Program-made: the position numbers and the translations under genes | In this document: positions 1-9,698 of the stretch, piece by piece | Layout of the letters: every line of letters starts with the position of its first letter | Position numbering within the stretch: position 1 is the stretch's first letter | Assembly: GCF_004362805.1 (NCBI RefSeq) | Contig: NZ_SNYF01000005.1 | Location: 539,691 to 603,690, forward strand | Length of the DNA stretch: 64,000 nucleotides | Origin: Algoriphagus boseongensis | GTDB taxonomy: Bacteria; Bacteroidota; Bacteroidia; Cytophagales; Cyclobacteriaceae | Direction of reading: 5' to 3' | The notes under the pieces: model-generated | Databases searched by the model: none | The model's input: only the letters and a program-made list of their open reading frames with translations | What the model was told of the DNA's origin: nothing

Positions 1-2
1 TG

Positions 3-383
3 AAGCTCTATCTTTCTCATGACCAAACCCTCGATGGAGCAGCTTGGGATTGGGAAAAAGCCAAGGCCAACTTTACAGAACTGACTGAAAAAGGCAAAAA
101 GAATATCATTGGAGTATCGGGACAACTCTGGACAGAGACGGTAAAAGGCCCGGAAATGATGGAGTATTACCTTTTTCCTAAAATGTTTGGCTATGTGGAA
201 AGAGCCTGGAATGGTGATCCAGAATGGTCCAATCTTAATTCGATCTCTGAAATGGAGCAGGCAAGAAATCAGGAATGGAACGTGTTTGTGAATCTTTTAC
301 TAAAAAGGGAATTACCAAGGCTTGATTTCCAATTTGGAGGTGTGAAATACCGACAACCTAAAGAATGGAAGCTAGCTGACTAA
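3..383 (+). CDS. Beta-hexosaminidase (GH20), C-terminal part
   Basis: Only the last 126 codons are in the window; the gene begins upstream and its reading frame runs open from base 3. The stretch reading GVSGQLWTETV near the middle, followed by a YYLFPKMFGYVERAWNG segment, is typical of the end of the GH20 catalytic barrel, where the conserved Trp lines the N-acetylhexosamine pocket. Family members release terminal GlcNAc or GalNAc from glycans or chitin oligomers, usually in the periplasm. The signal peptide and the catalytic Asp-Glu pair are outside the window. Its stop codon overlaps that of the convergent SIS-domain gene, so the two genes share three bases. Family call is firm; substrate is unknown. 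Confidence 0.85.
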   Translation, partial: KLYLSHDQTLDGAAWDWEKAKANFTELTEKGKKNIIGVSGQLWTETVKGPEMMEYYLFPKMFGYVERAWNGDPEWSNLNSISEMEQARNQEWNVFVNLLLKRELPRLDFQFGGVKYRQPKEWKLAD

Positions 384-1114
384 AGTCCTTTGATTTGATT
401 CTTGTATTTAGAAATTAGCCTTTCGTTAATTTCCTCGCCTTCATTGCCATTGGAACTATGGAAAATTTCCGCATCAATTCCTTCCTTAATCAATAATCCG
501 GCTGCTTGAACTAGGATGGCTTGGAGTAGTGCTACCCCGATCACGGTGGAAGTAGCTCCGACTTTTTTCCCTGAAATACTGACCGAAGCATCTCCGATTT
601 CACCAAAATTATCCAAGACTACATCTCCCAATTGGTAGAGCTTTAGGCCTGAGGAATGCCTTGATTCCACAGAATGGCTGTGTGCTAAATTGGTGATGAC
701 AATAACTTTTGCGCCTTTTGACTTAGCAAAATTTGCCATTTCTATGGGGACTGCGTTTCTTCCAGAATTTGAAGAAATAATAAATATATCCTTTGAGGAC
801 AGGGGGAAATTCTTGATCAAATCCTCCCCATATCCTTCTTTTCTTTCAATCTCTGTGCTTAAGGAAGCGCTTTCATGAAGCATCAATGGAGGATCCAAAA
901 TCGGAATCACTTTGGCAAAACCTCCCGCTCTGTAAAAAATTTCTTCCGCCAGCATATGGGAATGTCCCGTGCCACTGGTATAAATCCATCCCTCATTTTT
1001 AAGGCTTTCAGCAATCCATTTTGCCGCAAGTTGAATCTGGTTTTCCTGTTCAAAAGCTTGTTTCAGCTTAGTGAAAATAGATTCTTGGTAGAGTTTATAG
1101 GGCTCCAAATTCAT
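380..1114 (-). CDS. UPF0309 SIS-domain sugar-phosphate protein
   Basis: A 244-residue SIS (sugar isomerase) domain protein of the UPF0309 type. Visible signatures are GTGHSHMLAEE near residue 48, SNSGRN near 115 and RHSSG near 152, which form the phosphosugar-binding pocket in this fold. I start it at the ATG at 1114; an upstream in-frame ATG at 1186 would add 24 unlikely residues that overlap the preceding gene's coding end. It begins 11 bases after the cytochrome/LRR gene stop, so it is probably the last gene of the 7017-to-380 operon. It meets a GH20 hexosaminidase tail to tail, which suggests (inference) an amino-sugar or sugar-phosphate substrate. The exact reaction of UPF0309 proteins is not settled. 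Confidence 0.85.
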   Translation of the reverse strand: MNLEPYKLYQESIFTKLKQAFEQENQIQLAAKWIAESLKNEGWIYTSGTGHSHMLAEEIFYRAGGFAKVIPILDPPLMLHESASLSTEIERKEGYGEDLIKNFPLSSKDIFIISSNSGRNAVPIEMANFAKSKGAKVIVITNLAHSHSVESRHSSGLKLYQLGDVVLDNFGEIGDASVSISGKKVGATSTVIGVALLQAILVQAAGLLIKEGIDAEIFHSSNGNEGEEINERLISKYKNQIKGL

Positions 1115-1125
1115 GGAAAAAGGAT

Positions 1126-3240
1126 TTAATAGATAAATAATTCGTCCACAAATACCCAGCCTTTTGCTCCGGCACCGGGATGCCACTTGGGAAGTTTAGA
1201 TATAGGCTTGAGTTTGATTTTGATCTGATCAAAATCTTCTTCTGGTAAAAGGAAATTCAAAAAACCATATCTAGCCCCTTCTGCTTTTAAGGATTCTTTG
1301 GGTTTGGGGACCTCGATTTTTTTCCATTTAGAATTTTCCGCTACCCATAATTCAGCCGATTCAGGAGGGAAAATGTAGGCACCTTCATTGAGCAGCAAAC
1401 TGGCCTGAATTGATTTTGGATGCTGACCTTCTTTCAAAGAAATCTCAACTTCTAAAGCTGAATCAGTGAAACCCAACCATTCCCCTGAGGTGTGGTTGGC
1501 TTTTCCTTTTACCCCGTCGAATAAGGTTTCTGCGCCAATTCCTTTATATTTTGGATTAGGCTCAATGGCTAGCATAAATGATTTTGGCTGAATTCCCTTT
1601 CTGAAAACAGTGGTTTTTGTTTCCTCGCTTCTTATCCAATCATTGGCAAAAGCCTTAGCTCGGATAGTCGAAGTTCCTTTAATAAAAACGGGTTTGGAAT
1701 AAATCAAACTCGAGATACTGTCTGGCTCTGATTCATCCAGAGAGTAGCGAATTTGAACGGATTGAATGGGATGGGAGAGGATAACTTCCACTGAATCATC
1801 AAACATGATTTTCTCAGTCTCGATTTTTGGAGGATTGAGCTGTAGAATGATTCCTTTTCCATCAAAACCAAAATCGATTTTGGTGTTGGGAAGCGCATCC
1901 TGCAAGGATTTTTGTTCATCTTCGGTAAGGTTGGATTCCCAAAAGAAAAGTTTTCTGAGCGAGCTGAGTTTCTTTAAGCTTTCCAAACTCTCACTTCCAA
2001 GGCTATTTCCAGAAATCGCCAAAGATTGCAAGGAGTTTATGTTTTCAATGCTTTTAAGCTGCGAAGATGATATGCCTGTGAAATTTAACTGAAGCTCTTC
2101 CAGATGTGTAAAGTCTTGAAGAAAACCCAGATCTACTTCCTGCAAAGGCATTCGGTTAAGATTCAATCTAACAATTTGTTTCTTTACTGACTTCAATTCT
2201 GACAAGGAATTGGGATCAAAAGTAGAAGCCCCAAAATAGGCTGCCTCCAAAGCCGGAGATCCCGGGTAAATCGGTTTTACTTTTCTAAAAAAGTTATTCA
2301 GTTCCTCGATGTCATCCTCGCTGGCAGGAGAAAAAGAATAGGTTTTTTCTGAAGTAAACCGATTGGAAGCCAATTGAAATAAAGGCTCATCCTGATTCAG
2401 ATCGGCTACTTTTTGGTCAAAAGAACCACCTGAAGCTACCCAAAGCCGAAGAATTTCTATTTCCTCATCCGTCAACTGGGCTTTGTTCTTTGGAGGCATG
2501 TGGTCTTCATCCTCTAGCGGTAAATGGATTTTTTGAAGAAAAAGAGAATTTTCGGTGTCACCAGCCAAAAAGAATGGACCTGTTTCTCCTCCTTTTTTGA
2601 TGCCTTCAATTTTATCCAAGCGTAATTCCCCCTTCATTTTCCCTTCTTTATGGCAAGAAATACACTTCGCTTCCATGATTGGCTGAACCAAATCTCGGAA
2701 GACCTCAGCATCCCCGAAAGCGACTAACTGAGCTTCTTTAGATAGAACAGGTTCGAATAAAAAGTTGTCTCCATGGGTTAGATTAGCTCCAAAATGGCCA
2801 GTTAATACTAAAACTACAGCAAGAACTGTCGAGCCGATTTTTAGGGATTGTGTCTGTTTTTTTAGTAAAAAGTAAATTCCAGTTGAAAGGAAAAAAGTGG
2901 CTATTCCCAGCCATTTGTGCCAGGAAAAGGAAGTTCCCTCATAATCTTCTGTGGCTAATATCAGGCCGGCAACAACCGTAAAACCAGCCAAATTTGCCCC
3001 TAAAACCAAAATTGGTTTTCCTGTTTTTCCCCAGTCAGAATTTGGTATCCAAACAATAGCAATAGCTAGTAAAAGTAAAACAATTGGGAAATGTAAAATC
3101 AATGGATGTGTTCTTCCTATCACTTGAATCCAGGTAGGAATAGAAAGGCTTTTTCCACCAATGAGTAGGATGACAATTAGTCCAATCCAAAAGAAAAGCA
3201 AGTTTTCAAGCCAGAAGAAAATTCTTGATTTGGAATCCAT
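1126..3240 (-). CDS. Membrane DUF2231 / cytochrome c / LRR / chitobiase-C fusion protein
   Basis: 704 residues with an unusual domain order. Residues 1-155 form about four membrane helices of DUF2231-like type (RTHPLILHFPIVLLLL near 43). A single-heme cytochrome c domain follows: CISCH at 193-197 with a likely distal Met in HMPP near 248. Residues about 350-455 are leucine-rich repeats, about 485-545 resemble the chitobiase C-terminal (CHB_HEX) sandwich, and the C-terminal 130 residues look like a discoidin-type beta sandwich. It would sit in the inner membrane with the heme and the binding domains in the periplasm. Second of the two cytochrome genes in the operon, four bases after the DUF1501 gene. 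Function unknown; electron transfer linked to oxidation of a carbohydrate is an inference. Confidence 0.85.
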   Translation of the reverse strand: MDSKSRIFFWLENLLFFWIGLIVILLIGGKSLSIPTWIQVIGRTHPLILHFPIVLLLLAIAIVWIPNSDWGKTGKPILVLGANLAGFTVVAGLILATEDYEGTSFSWHKWLGIATFFLSTGIYFLLKKQTQSLKIGSTVLAVVLVLTGHFGANLTHGDNFLFEPVLSKEAQLVAFGDAEVFRDLVQPIMEAKCISCHKEGKMKGELRLDKIEGIKKGGETGPFFLAGDTENSLFLQKIHLPLEDEDHMPPKNKAQLTDEEIEILRLWVASGGSFDQKVADLNQDEPLFQLASNRFTSEKTYSFSPASEDDIEELNNFFRKVKPIYPGSPALEAAYFGASTFDPNSLSELKSVKKQIVRLNLNRMPLQEVDLGFLQDFTHLEELQLNFTGISSSQLKSIENINSLQSLAISGNSLGSESLESLKKLSSLRKLFFWESNLTEDEQKSLQDALPNTKIDFGFDGKGIILQLNPPKIETEKIMFDDSVEVILSHPIQSVQIRYSLDESEPDSISSLIYSKPVFIKGTSTIRAKAFANDWIRSEETKTTVFRKGIQPKSFMLAIEPNPKYKGIGAETLFDGVKGKANHTSGEWLGFTDSALEVEISLKEGQHPKSIQASLLLNEGAYIFPPESAELWVAENSKWKKIEVPKPKESLKAEGARYGFLNFLLPEEDFDQIKIKLKPISKLPKWHPGAGAKGWVFVDELFIY

Positions 3241-3244
3241 GCAA

Positions 3245-4699
3245 TCAAGCGATAAGGTCTTTGACTACATTGCCGTGAACATCGGTTAGTCGATAGCGAC
3301 GGCCCAAATGTTTATAGGTGAGCTTTTCATGGTCGATTCCCATTAGATGAAGCACTGTTGCTTGAAAATCATGGACATGGACTGGATTCTCCACGATGTT
3401 GTATCCGAAATCGTCTGTTTCCCCATATACTATTCCAGACTTCACTCCGCCTCCAGCCATAAAAATGGAGAAGGCTCTTGGGTGATGGTCTCGCCCGTAA
3501 TTTTCAGGAGCTATTTTTCCCTGGCAATAATTGGTTCTGCCAAATTCTCCTCCCCAAATCACCAATGTCTCATCCAACAATCCTCTTTGCTTCAAGTCTG
3601 TAATCAATGCTGCTGAGGCTTGATCTACGTCCTTAGCCTGACCAATCATCTGATTTGGGAGATTGTCATGCGCATCCCAGCCTTGGTGATACAGTTGGAC
3701 AAATCGAACTCCGTTTTCAGATAGTTTTCTTGCCAAAAGACAATTCGCAGCATATGTCCCGGGAACCAGACAATCTGGCCCGTATAGTTTGATAATGCTA
3801 TCCGATTCTTTGGTCACATCGGTGATTTCTGGGACAGCCGTCTGCATCCGAAAAGCCATCTCGTATTGCTGGACTTTTGCGGTTATTTGAGGATCATTGA
3901 ATTCCTGATAGCTCAAATCATTCATGGCTGCGATTTGGTCCAGCATTTTTCTTCTTTGATCTCTGGACATTCCATGAGGATCGGATAGATAAAGCACCGG
4001 ATCTTCGGAATTTGAAAACTGTACTCCCTGATGCTTGGCATCTAAAAAGCCATTGGACCAAAGTTTGGAATAAACTCCTTGCCCATTTCCTTTTCCTCTA
4101 CTGAGCAAAACACAGAAAGCTGGCAAGTTTTCGTTTTCACTTCCCAAACCATAGCTTAGCCAAGACCCCATACTTGGACGATTCCCAACCTGAGCCCCTG
4201 TTTGAAAGAAGGTTAAAGCGGGATCGTGATTGATTGCCTCGGTATGCATGGATTTGACAATACATAAATCATCCACCACTGATGCCAAATGAGGAAAAAG
4301 GGAGGAAATCCAGGCTCTGCTTTGTCCGTATTGGTTAAATTCAAAATAGGAGCCTACTAGAGGGAAGGATTTTTGTCCTGCTGTCATGCCGGTTAGGCGT
4401 TGGCCCATTCGGATAGATTCGGGAAGTTCTTCTCCAAAGTTTTTTTGTAAAAGAGGCTTGTAATCAAATGTCTCCAGCTGGGAAGGAGCTCCATTTTGAA
4501 ATAGGTAAATAATTCTTTTGGCCTTCGGTGCAAAATGGGGGAGAGCCCGCATGAGTGAATCCTCCGCTTCCTTTTTACCGGTAAATAAATCAGGAATCAA
4601 AAGTGATCCCAAAGCAGCACTGCCAATACCCAAGCTCAATCGGGAAAGGAATTTTCTACGATTATGATTTAGACCATTTTCTAAAATTTCTTTTTCCAT
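3245..4699 (-). CDS. DUF1501 domain protein with Tat-type signal
   Basis: 484 residues, the normal length for DUF1501, a family of the alkaline-phosphatase/sulfatase fold. The N-terminus carries a twin-arginine export motif (RRKFL at 14-18) followed by a hydrophobic stretch, so the protein is probably folded with a cofactor or metal and then exported. Conserved-looking stretches include LFQNGAPSQLETFDYKP, HTEAINHDPALTFF, WGGEFGRT and GRDHHPRAFS. It lies two bases downstream of the PSD1 cytochrome gene and four bases before the DUF2231 fusion, a pairing (DUF1549/DUF1553 with DUF1501) widespread in Planctomycetes and some Bacteroidota. The enzymatic role is not established for the family. Confidence 0.9.
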   Translation of the reverse strand: MEKEILENGLNHNRRKFLSRLSLGIGSAALGSLLIPDLFTGKKEAEDSLMRALPHFAPKAKRIIYLFQNGAPSQLETFDYKPLLQKNFGEELPESIRMGQRLTGMTAGQKSFPLVGSYFEFNQYGQSRAWISSLFPHLASVVDDLCIVKSMHTEAINHDPALTFFQTGAQVGNRPSMGSWLSYGLGSENENLPAFCVLLSRGKGNGQGVYSKLWSNGFLDAKHQGVQFSNSEDPVLYLSDPHGMSRDQRRKMLDQIAAMNDLSYQEFNDPQITAKVQQYEMAFRMQTAVPEITDVTKESDSIIKLYGPDCLVPGTYAANCLLARKLSENGVRFVQLYHQGWDAHDNLPNQMIGQAKDVDQASAALITDLKQRGLLDETLVIWGGEFGRTNYCQGKIAPENYGRDHHPRAFSIFMAGGGVKSGIVYGETDDFGYNIVENPVHVHDFQATVLHLMGIDHEKLTYKHLGRRYRLTDVHGNVVKDLIA

Positions 4700-4701
4700 G
4701 G

Positions 4702-7017
4702 TTAGCTTTTGGTAATAGTTTCTTCCAGATTATACAAGCTCACAATCACTTGCATCAAAGCCGCATTTTCCGGGGTTATGGCTTCTGGGTTCATGGGGTA
4801 TTCACCCACATCCAAAATCTGCTTTGATTTTTCCGGGTTGGCTTGGAATTCCTCCAATTCACTTTCATAATAATCCAAAATGAGACTTCTCTCAGAAGAT
4901 TTCATTTCTCTACAAACGATCCGCTTGAAGGCCTCTTCAATTGCAGATTCATGGTCTTTGTATTTCTCCGAAAGTTTAGTGGACAAAACTCTAGAAGCTT
5001 CCAATACCATGGGGTCATTTAGCATCACCAAAGCCTGAAGTGGAGTATTTGTACGGTTACGGGTGATCTCGCATCGATCCCGATTACTGGAGTCGAAAAT
5101 GATGGCTTTTGGAGGAGGGACTGTGAGTTTGATGAAATTATAGATTCCTCGTCTGTAGAGTTTTTCTCCCTTGTCTTGAACGTAGGTTGCCAGCACACCT
5201 CTTCCGGAAGTTGCAGCTTCCCATAAGCCAGAGGGCTGGTATGGTTTGATGCTTGGCCCACCAATCTCCCGAACCAGAAGTCCGCTACTTGCCAAAACCA
5301 AATCTTGAATATTCTCAGCTGGAAGTCTAAGCCTCGGGGCTCTGGCCAGGTAATAATTGTCTGGATCAATTTCCAAGTGTTTTTTACTCAGACTTGCAGA
5401 TTGTCTATAGGTTGAAGAGAGCATTATTTGCTTATGAAGGCGCTTGATGTCCCATCCGTTCTCCATGAAATCAGCTGCCAACCAATTCAATAATTCGGGA
5501 TGCGTAGGAAGATCTCCCTGCATCCCAAAATCGCCGGCAGATTTGACAATTCCTCTTCCGAAGATTTCCTGCCAAACCAAATTCACAAAAACTCTTGAGG
5601 TCAAAGGGTTTTCCTTTTCGGTAGCCCATTTTGCTAATCCCAAACGGTTTTTTTCAAAATTTTCAGGGAATTCTAAAATAGACTTTGGTGTAGAAACTTC
5701 CACTGGAATTGTTGGGGCATCATAGACTCCCCGGTCGAGGATAAAGGTGGTTCGCTTTTCCTCGCCTTCCAATTCTCCCATCACAGAAATGCTCAAACGG
5801 GAAGTATCCTGATGATTGATAAAACTTAAAATTCCATCCAAATCTTCTCTTTCCACCCAGAGGATTGGAGATTTTGCAGGTTTGGATTGACTCACGTCAC
5901 CCTCAAATCCTTTTTCTTTTGAATTATTGAAAAAGGCAAAAAGCTCATAATACTCCTTTTGTGAGATGGGGTCGTATTTGTGGTCATGGCATTGGGCACA
6001 TTCCATGGTAATTCCCAAAATCCCTTTGCTGAATGTATTGGTTTTGTCTAAGACATATTCAATTCGATATTCCTCAGGAATAACTCCTCCCTCTTCTGTG
6101 TATTTGTGATTTCTGTTAAAAGCTGTAGCCAAAATCTGCTCTTTGGTGGGATTGGGTAATAGGTCTCCCGCCAATTGCCAAGTTAGAAACTGATCATAGG
6201 GCATGTTTTTGTTGAATGCATGAATCAGCCAATCCCGATAGGGCCATTGGGTTCGGATATTGTCGTCCTGATAGCCGTAGCTATCTGAATATCTGGAAAT
6301 ATCCAACCAAAGAATAGCCATTTTTTCACCATAAGCCGGTTGGTTGAGAAGTTCATCGATGAGATCCTCATAGGAATGGCCTTCCGGAAAACCTGCATAG
6401 GCTTCTAATATTTCGGGACTTGGAGGAAGACCTGTCAAATCCAGACATGCTCTTTTTATCAGGGAATAGGAGTCTGCTTCCTTATTTGGTTCCAAGCCTT
6501 TTTGACTCATTTTTGAAAATATGAATCGGTCGATTTCGTTGGTTCCCCAATCAGTTTCAGGAAGAGAAGGCTTTTCAATTTTCATAAAAGCCCAATGCGG
6601 TTCATATTTTGCTCCCTGCTCAATCCAGCGTTTGATTAATTCAATTTCCTGGGCGGTAAGGGATAGGTTTGATTCTGGAGGAGGCATAAGTTCCCCCGGA
6701 TCTTCTGAAGTGATTCTGTGATAAACTTCAGACTCATTTGGTCTTCCAGAAACCAAAGCAAACTTTCCGGGACTCTCTTTTAACGCAGCAAAAGCACCCT
6801 CTTCAGTATCTAGCCTTAAGTCAGCCTCCCGTTTATTTGCATCCGGACCATGGCAGGCGAAGCATTTGTCTGATAGGATGGGGCGGATATGAAAGTTGTA
6901 GCTTATCTGATCTCCATCTGCCAATCCGATTGGAGCGGAAGACTCATTTCTACAAGCTCCCAAAAGCAGAAGTAGAAATGAAGAAAAAGTCAGAAAGGAA
7001 TTCTTGGAAATGGTCAC
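4702..7017 (-). CDS. PSD1-type cytochrome c lipoprotein (DUF1549/DUF1553)
   Basis: 771 residues. A lipoprotein signal ends in LLGAC with the modified Cys at residue 22. The planctomycete-type cytochrome c domain has CFACH at 52-56 and a probable Met ligand in LMPP at 110-113. DUF1549 follows (about 155-370) and DUF1553 after it (about 455-715). A second CxxCH motif, CAQCH at 340-344 followed by DHKYDP, lies inside DUF1549 and is usual in this family. First gene of the operon; the 4-bp terminator-bounded gap upstream (7018-7123) presumably holds the promoter. Known only as a conserved export-linked redox protein; the partner is probably the co-encoded DUF1501 protein. Confidence 0.9.
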   Translation of the reverse strand: MTISKNSFLTFSSFLLLLLGACRNESSAPIGLADGDQISYNFHIRPILSDKCFACHGPDANKREADLRLDTEEGAFAALKESPGKFALVSGRPNESEVYHRITSEDPGELMPPPESNLSLTAQEIELIKRWIEQGAKYEPHWAFMKIEKPSLPETDWGTNEIDRFIFSKMSQKGLEPNKEADSYSLIKRACLDLTGLPPSPEILEAYAGFPEGHSYEDLIDELLNQPAYGEKMAILWLDISRYSDSYGYQDDNIRTQWPYRDWLIHAFNKNMPYDQFLTWQLAGDLLPNPTKEQILATAFNRNHKYTEEGGVIPEEYRIEYVLDKTNTFSKGILGITMECAQCHDHKYDPISQKEYYELFAFFNNSKEKGFEGDVSQSKPAKSPILWVEREDLDGILSFINHQDTSRLSISVMGELEGEEKRTTFILDRGVYDAPTIPVEVSTPKSILEFPENFEKNRLGLAKWATEKENPLTSRVFVNLVWQEIFGRGIVKSAGDFGMQGDLPTHPELLNWLAADFMENGWDIKRLHKQIMLSSTYRQSASLSKKHLEIDPDNYYLARAPRLRLPAENIQDLVLASSGLLVREIGGPSIKPYQPSGLWEAATSGRGVLATYVQDKGEKLYRRGIYNFIKLTVPPPKAIIFDSSNRDRCEITRNRTNTPLQALVMLNDPMVLEASRVLSTKLSEKYKDHESAIEEAFKRIVCREMKSSERSLILDYYESELEEFQANPEKSKQILDVGEYPMNPEAITPENAALMQVIVSLYNLEETITKS

Positions 7018-7123
7018 ATGAGTTGGAGATATGTTCTTAAAATTTATGGAAAATTTTTAAAAAATGGAGGGTTCATTTTTTTCTGAATATTGATCAAGAA
7101 TTTCTAGATAGACATAAAAAAGA

Positions 7124-7149
7124 AAAAGCCACTCATTTGAGTGGCTTTT
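7124..7149 (-). terminator. Rho-independent terminator of the acc operon
   Basis: A perfect 12-bp stem (AAAAGCCACTCA with its complement) and a two-base loop lie 25 bases after the accC stop codon; on the minus strand it runs into a T-rich tract. It separates the acc operon from the PSD1 operon downstream. Confidence 0.85.
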
Positions 7150-7173
7150 GGGTAGTTTATAAAACTATTTTGA

Positions 7174-8523
7174 TTATCCCTTAATTACTGAGAAATCAAA
7201 GGTTTCTAGAAACTTGGTTGTGAAATCACCAGCCTTAAATTGCTCGTTTTCCAACAAAGCAATGTGGAATGGAATAGTTGTCTTGATGCCATCTATTACA
7301 AATTCCTCCAAGGCTCTTTTCATTCTCACGATGACTTCCTCTCTGGATTGACCGCTGACAATCAGCTTAGCAATCATAGAGTCATAGTTAGGTGGAATTA
7401 CATAACCCGCGTAAACATGGGAATCCACACGAACGCCTCTTCCACCCGGGATATGTAGGTTGTGAATTTTTCCTGGACTTGGACGGAAGCCGTTTGCTGG
7501 ATCTTCTGCATTGATTCTACACTCCATCGCATAAAGCTTTGGATAGTAATTTCTTCCTGAAATGGTTTCCCCGGCAGCTACTTTGATCTGTTCTTTGATC
7601 AAATCGAAGTCAGTTACTTCTTCAGTGATGGGATGCTCTACCTGAATTCGGGTATTCATTTCCATGAAGTAGAAATTACGGTTCTTATCCACCAAAAACT
7701 CGATGGTTCCGGCTCCTTCGTATCCAATGGCTTCAGCACCTTTGATCGCCGCCTTACCCATTGCTTCTCTTAATTCTTCTGTAATGAATGGAGAAGGAGT
7801 TTCTTCCACAAGCTTCTGATGTCTTCTTTGAATGGAACAATCACGTTCAGAAAGATGACAAGCTTTTCCAGTTTTGTCGCCTACAATTTGAATTTCGATG
7901 TGTCTCGGTTCCTCAACGAATTTTTCCAAATAAAGCCCATCATTGCCGAAAGCAGCTCCAGATTCCATTTTTGCATCATCCCATGCTTTTTTGAAATCCT
8001 TATCTTCCTTGACGATTCTCATTCCTCGGCCACCACCACCGGCAGTAGCTTTGAGAATGACCGGGTAGCCCATCTGGTTTGCAAGCTTAAGTCCTTGCTC
8101 AATGGAGTCAAGAAGACCTTCAGATCCTGGAATTGTCGGTACTCCAGCTGCTTTCATGGTTGCCTTAGCGGTTGCTTTGTCACCCATTTTGGCAATCATG
8201 TCAGGAGAAGCTCCGATAAATTTGATCCCGTATTCCTCACATATTCTTGAGAATTCGGCATTTTCGGAAAGGAATCCATAGCCCGGATGAATGGCATCAG
8301 CGTTTGTGATCTCAGCTGCTGCGATGATTCTAGGGATATTTAGATAAGATTCTCTACTTGGCGCAGGACCGATACAAACTGCCTCGTCCGCAAAACGGAC
8401 ATGCAAGCTGTCTTTGTCTGCCGTGGAATAGACTGCAACGGTTTTGATCCCCATTTCCTTACAGGTTCGGATCACCCGAAGTGCTATTTCTCCGCGGTTG
8501 GCTATTAATATCTTTTTAAACAC
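7174..8523 (-). CDS. accC: Acetyl-CoA carboxylase, biotin carboxylase subunit
   Basis: 449 residues, the family length. It carboxylates the biotin on AccB using ATP and bicarbonate, the first step of malonyl-CoA formation in the cytoplasm. The N-terminal domain opens with [13 protein letters not shown], the ATP-grasp glycine loop GGGGRG is at 162-167, and the catalytic [10 protein letters not shown] stretch is at 288-297. It lies 24 bases after accB and is last in the fabH-efp-accB-accC series; a strong terminator follows. No truncation or odd residue seen. Confidence 0.97.
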   Translation of the reverse strand: MFKKILIANRGEIALRVIRTCKEMGIKTVAVYSTADKDSLHVRFADEAVCIGPAPSRESYLNIPRIIAAAEITNADAIHPGYGFLSENAEFSRICEEYGIKFIGASPDMIAKMGDKATAKATMKAAGVPTIPGSEGLLDSIEQGLKLANQMGYPVILKATAGGGGRGMRIVKEDKDFKKAWDDAKMESGAAFGNDGLYLEKFVEEPRHIEIQIVGDKTGKACHLSERDCSIQRRHQKLVEETPSPFITEELREAMGKAAIKGAEAIGYEGAGTIEFLVDKNRNFYFMEMNTRIQVEHPITEEVTDFDLIKEQIKVAAGETISGRNYYPKLYAMECRINAEDPANGFRPSPGKIHNLHIPGGRGVRVDSHVYAGYVIPPNYDSMIAKLIVSGQSREEVIVRMKRALEEFVIDGIKTTIPFHIALLENEQFKAGDFTTKFLETFDFSVIKG

Positions 8524-8547
8524 CTTTTTGTCGCTTTAGTGAAAAAA

Positions 8548-9054
8548 TCAACCTGCTGGATCAACCAAGAACAAAGGCTGATCATATTCAACTGGAGTTG
8601 CATTGGAGACTAGTATCTTAACGATCTTACCTGAAATCTCAGATTCGATTTCGTTGAATAATTTCATCGCCTCAATAATGCATACTGTTTGACCAGCTTT
8701 AATCGAAGACCCCTCAGACACGAATGGAGCGGAATCCGGATTAGGAGTCAAATAGAATGTTCCGATCATTGGAGATTTGATCTCTACTAAGTTGGATGGA
8801 GTAGCTGCAGGAGCTGCTACTGGAGCAGGAGCAGGAGCTGCAACTGGAGTAGGAGCAGGTGCCGGAGCAGGAGCAGAGACTACTACTGGAGCCTGAGCTA
8901 CAGGAGCTGAATCTGCATATTTTTTTATGGAAAGTTCGAATTCCTCGGTCTTGATTTTTACCTCTGCAAGGCCGGAGTTGGAAATGTAGTCGATCAATTC
9001 CTGAATCTCTTTAGCTTTCATAGGGTTCTTTTTTGGTTCGATGTCTTTGGACAT
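8548..9054 (-). CDS. accB: Biotin carboxyl carrier protein of acetyl-CoA carboxylase
   Basis: 168 residues. The C-terminal biotinyl domain contains the biotin attachment site EAMKLFNE with Lys131; an Ala/Pro-rich flexible linker spans about residues 50-88 and lets the biotin arm swing between carboxylase and transferase sites. The N-terminal 45 residues are the usual helical AccC-binding segment. An alternative start at Met12 is possible. A hairpin lies in the 62-base space between efp and this gene, so the accBC transcript may be partly uncoupled from efp. Confidence 0.96.
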   Translation of the reverse strand: MSKDIEPKKNPMKAKEIQELIDYISNSGLAEVKIKTEEFELSIKKYADSAPVAQAPVVVSAPAPAPAPTPVAAPAPAPVAAPAATPSNLVEIKSPMIGTFYLTPNPDSAPFVSEGSSIKAGQTVCIIEAMKLFNEIESEISGKIVKILVSNATPVEYDQPLFLVDPAG

Positions 9055-9078
9055 GAGTGTTGGGTTAAAAACAATAAA

Positions 9079-9106
9079 GCTGTGTAATTTACAGAAATCA
9101 CACAGC
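9079..9106 (-). terminator. Intercistronic hairpin between efp and accB
   Basis: A 12-bp stem with one mismatch and an ACAG loop starts 10 bases after the efp stop codon; on the minus strand it is followed by a T-rich tract (TTTATTGTTTTTA). accB starts only 24 bases farther on. It could be a terminator for efp, a partial attenuator, or an RNA-processing hairpin; sequence alone does not decide. Confidence 0.55.
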
Positions 9107-9116
9107 CAATTACAAT

Positions 9117-9680
9117 TTATTTTACGCGTTCGGAGTACGACCCATCTCGGGTATCCACCTTGATCATGATGTCTTGATCTACAAAAAGAGGCACCATAAC
9201 GGTTGCTCCCGTTTCTACAATAGCAGGCTTCAATGCATTGGTTGCTGTATCTCCTTTAATTCCAGGCTCGGTATAGGTGATCATTAATTCCACGAATGGA
9301 GGAAGCTCAACAGAAAGAGGAGTTTCAGTTTCTGCATGAACAAGAATATCAACCATCTGACCATCTTTCAGAAGATTTGGCCTTTCGATCAAATGCTCTT
9401 CAAGAGAGATTTGTTCAAAAGTCTCGGTATCCATGAAATGATGCCCTAAATCGTCCTTGTAAAGGAATTGATGAGGTCTTTTCTCTACTCTCGCGGTAGT
9501 GACTTTTTCTCCTGCGGAAAATGTTTTGTCCAAAGTTTTGCCAGACTTCAAACTCTTGAGTTTGGTTCTCACAAAGGCTGCACCTTTTCCTGGTTTTACG
9601 TGCTGAAATTCGACAATGGAAAATATGTCATTGTTCATTTCAAGACACAATCCATTTTTAAAATCTGCAGTACTTGCCAT
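9117..9680 (-). CDS. efp: Elongation factor P
   Basis: 187 residues, the full three-domain EF-P length. It binds ribosomes stalled at consecutive prolines and stimulates peptide-bond formation. The N-terminal KOW-like domain holds the loop [11 protein letters not shown], whose tip residue is the one modified in many bacteria; the C-terminal OB domain reads [12 protein letters not shown] near the end. It follows fabH with an 18-base gap, so fabH and efp are probably co-transcribed. No modifying enzyme gene is visible in the window. Confidence 0.96.
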   Translation of the reverse strand: MASTADFKNGLCLEMNNDIFSIVEFQHVKPGKGAAFVRTKLKSLKSGKTLDKTFSAGEKVTTARVEKRPHQFLYKDDLGHHFMDTETFEQISLEEHLIERPNLLKDGQMVDILVHAETETPLSVELPPFVELMITYTEPGIKGDTATNALKPAIVETGATVMVPLFVDQDIMIKVDTRDGSYSERVK

Positions 9681-9698
9681 AATTTATTTTCGGTTTAA

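Noticed and set aside
7819..8250. Antisense 143-residue frame inside accC
   Set aside because: It is a shadow of the well-conserved accC codons and shows no domain.
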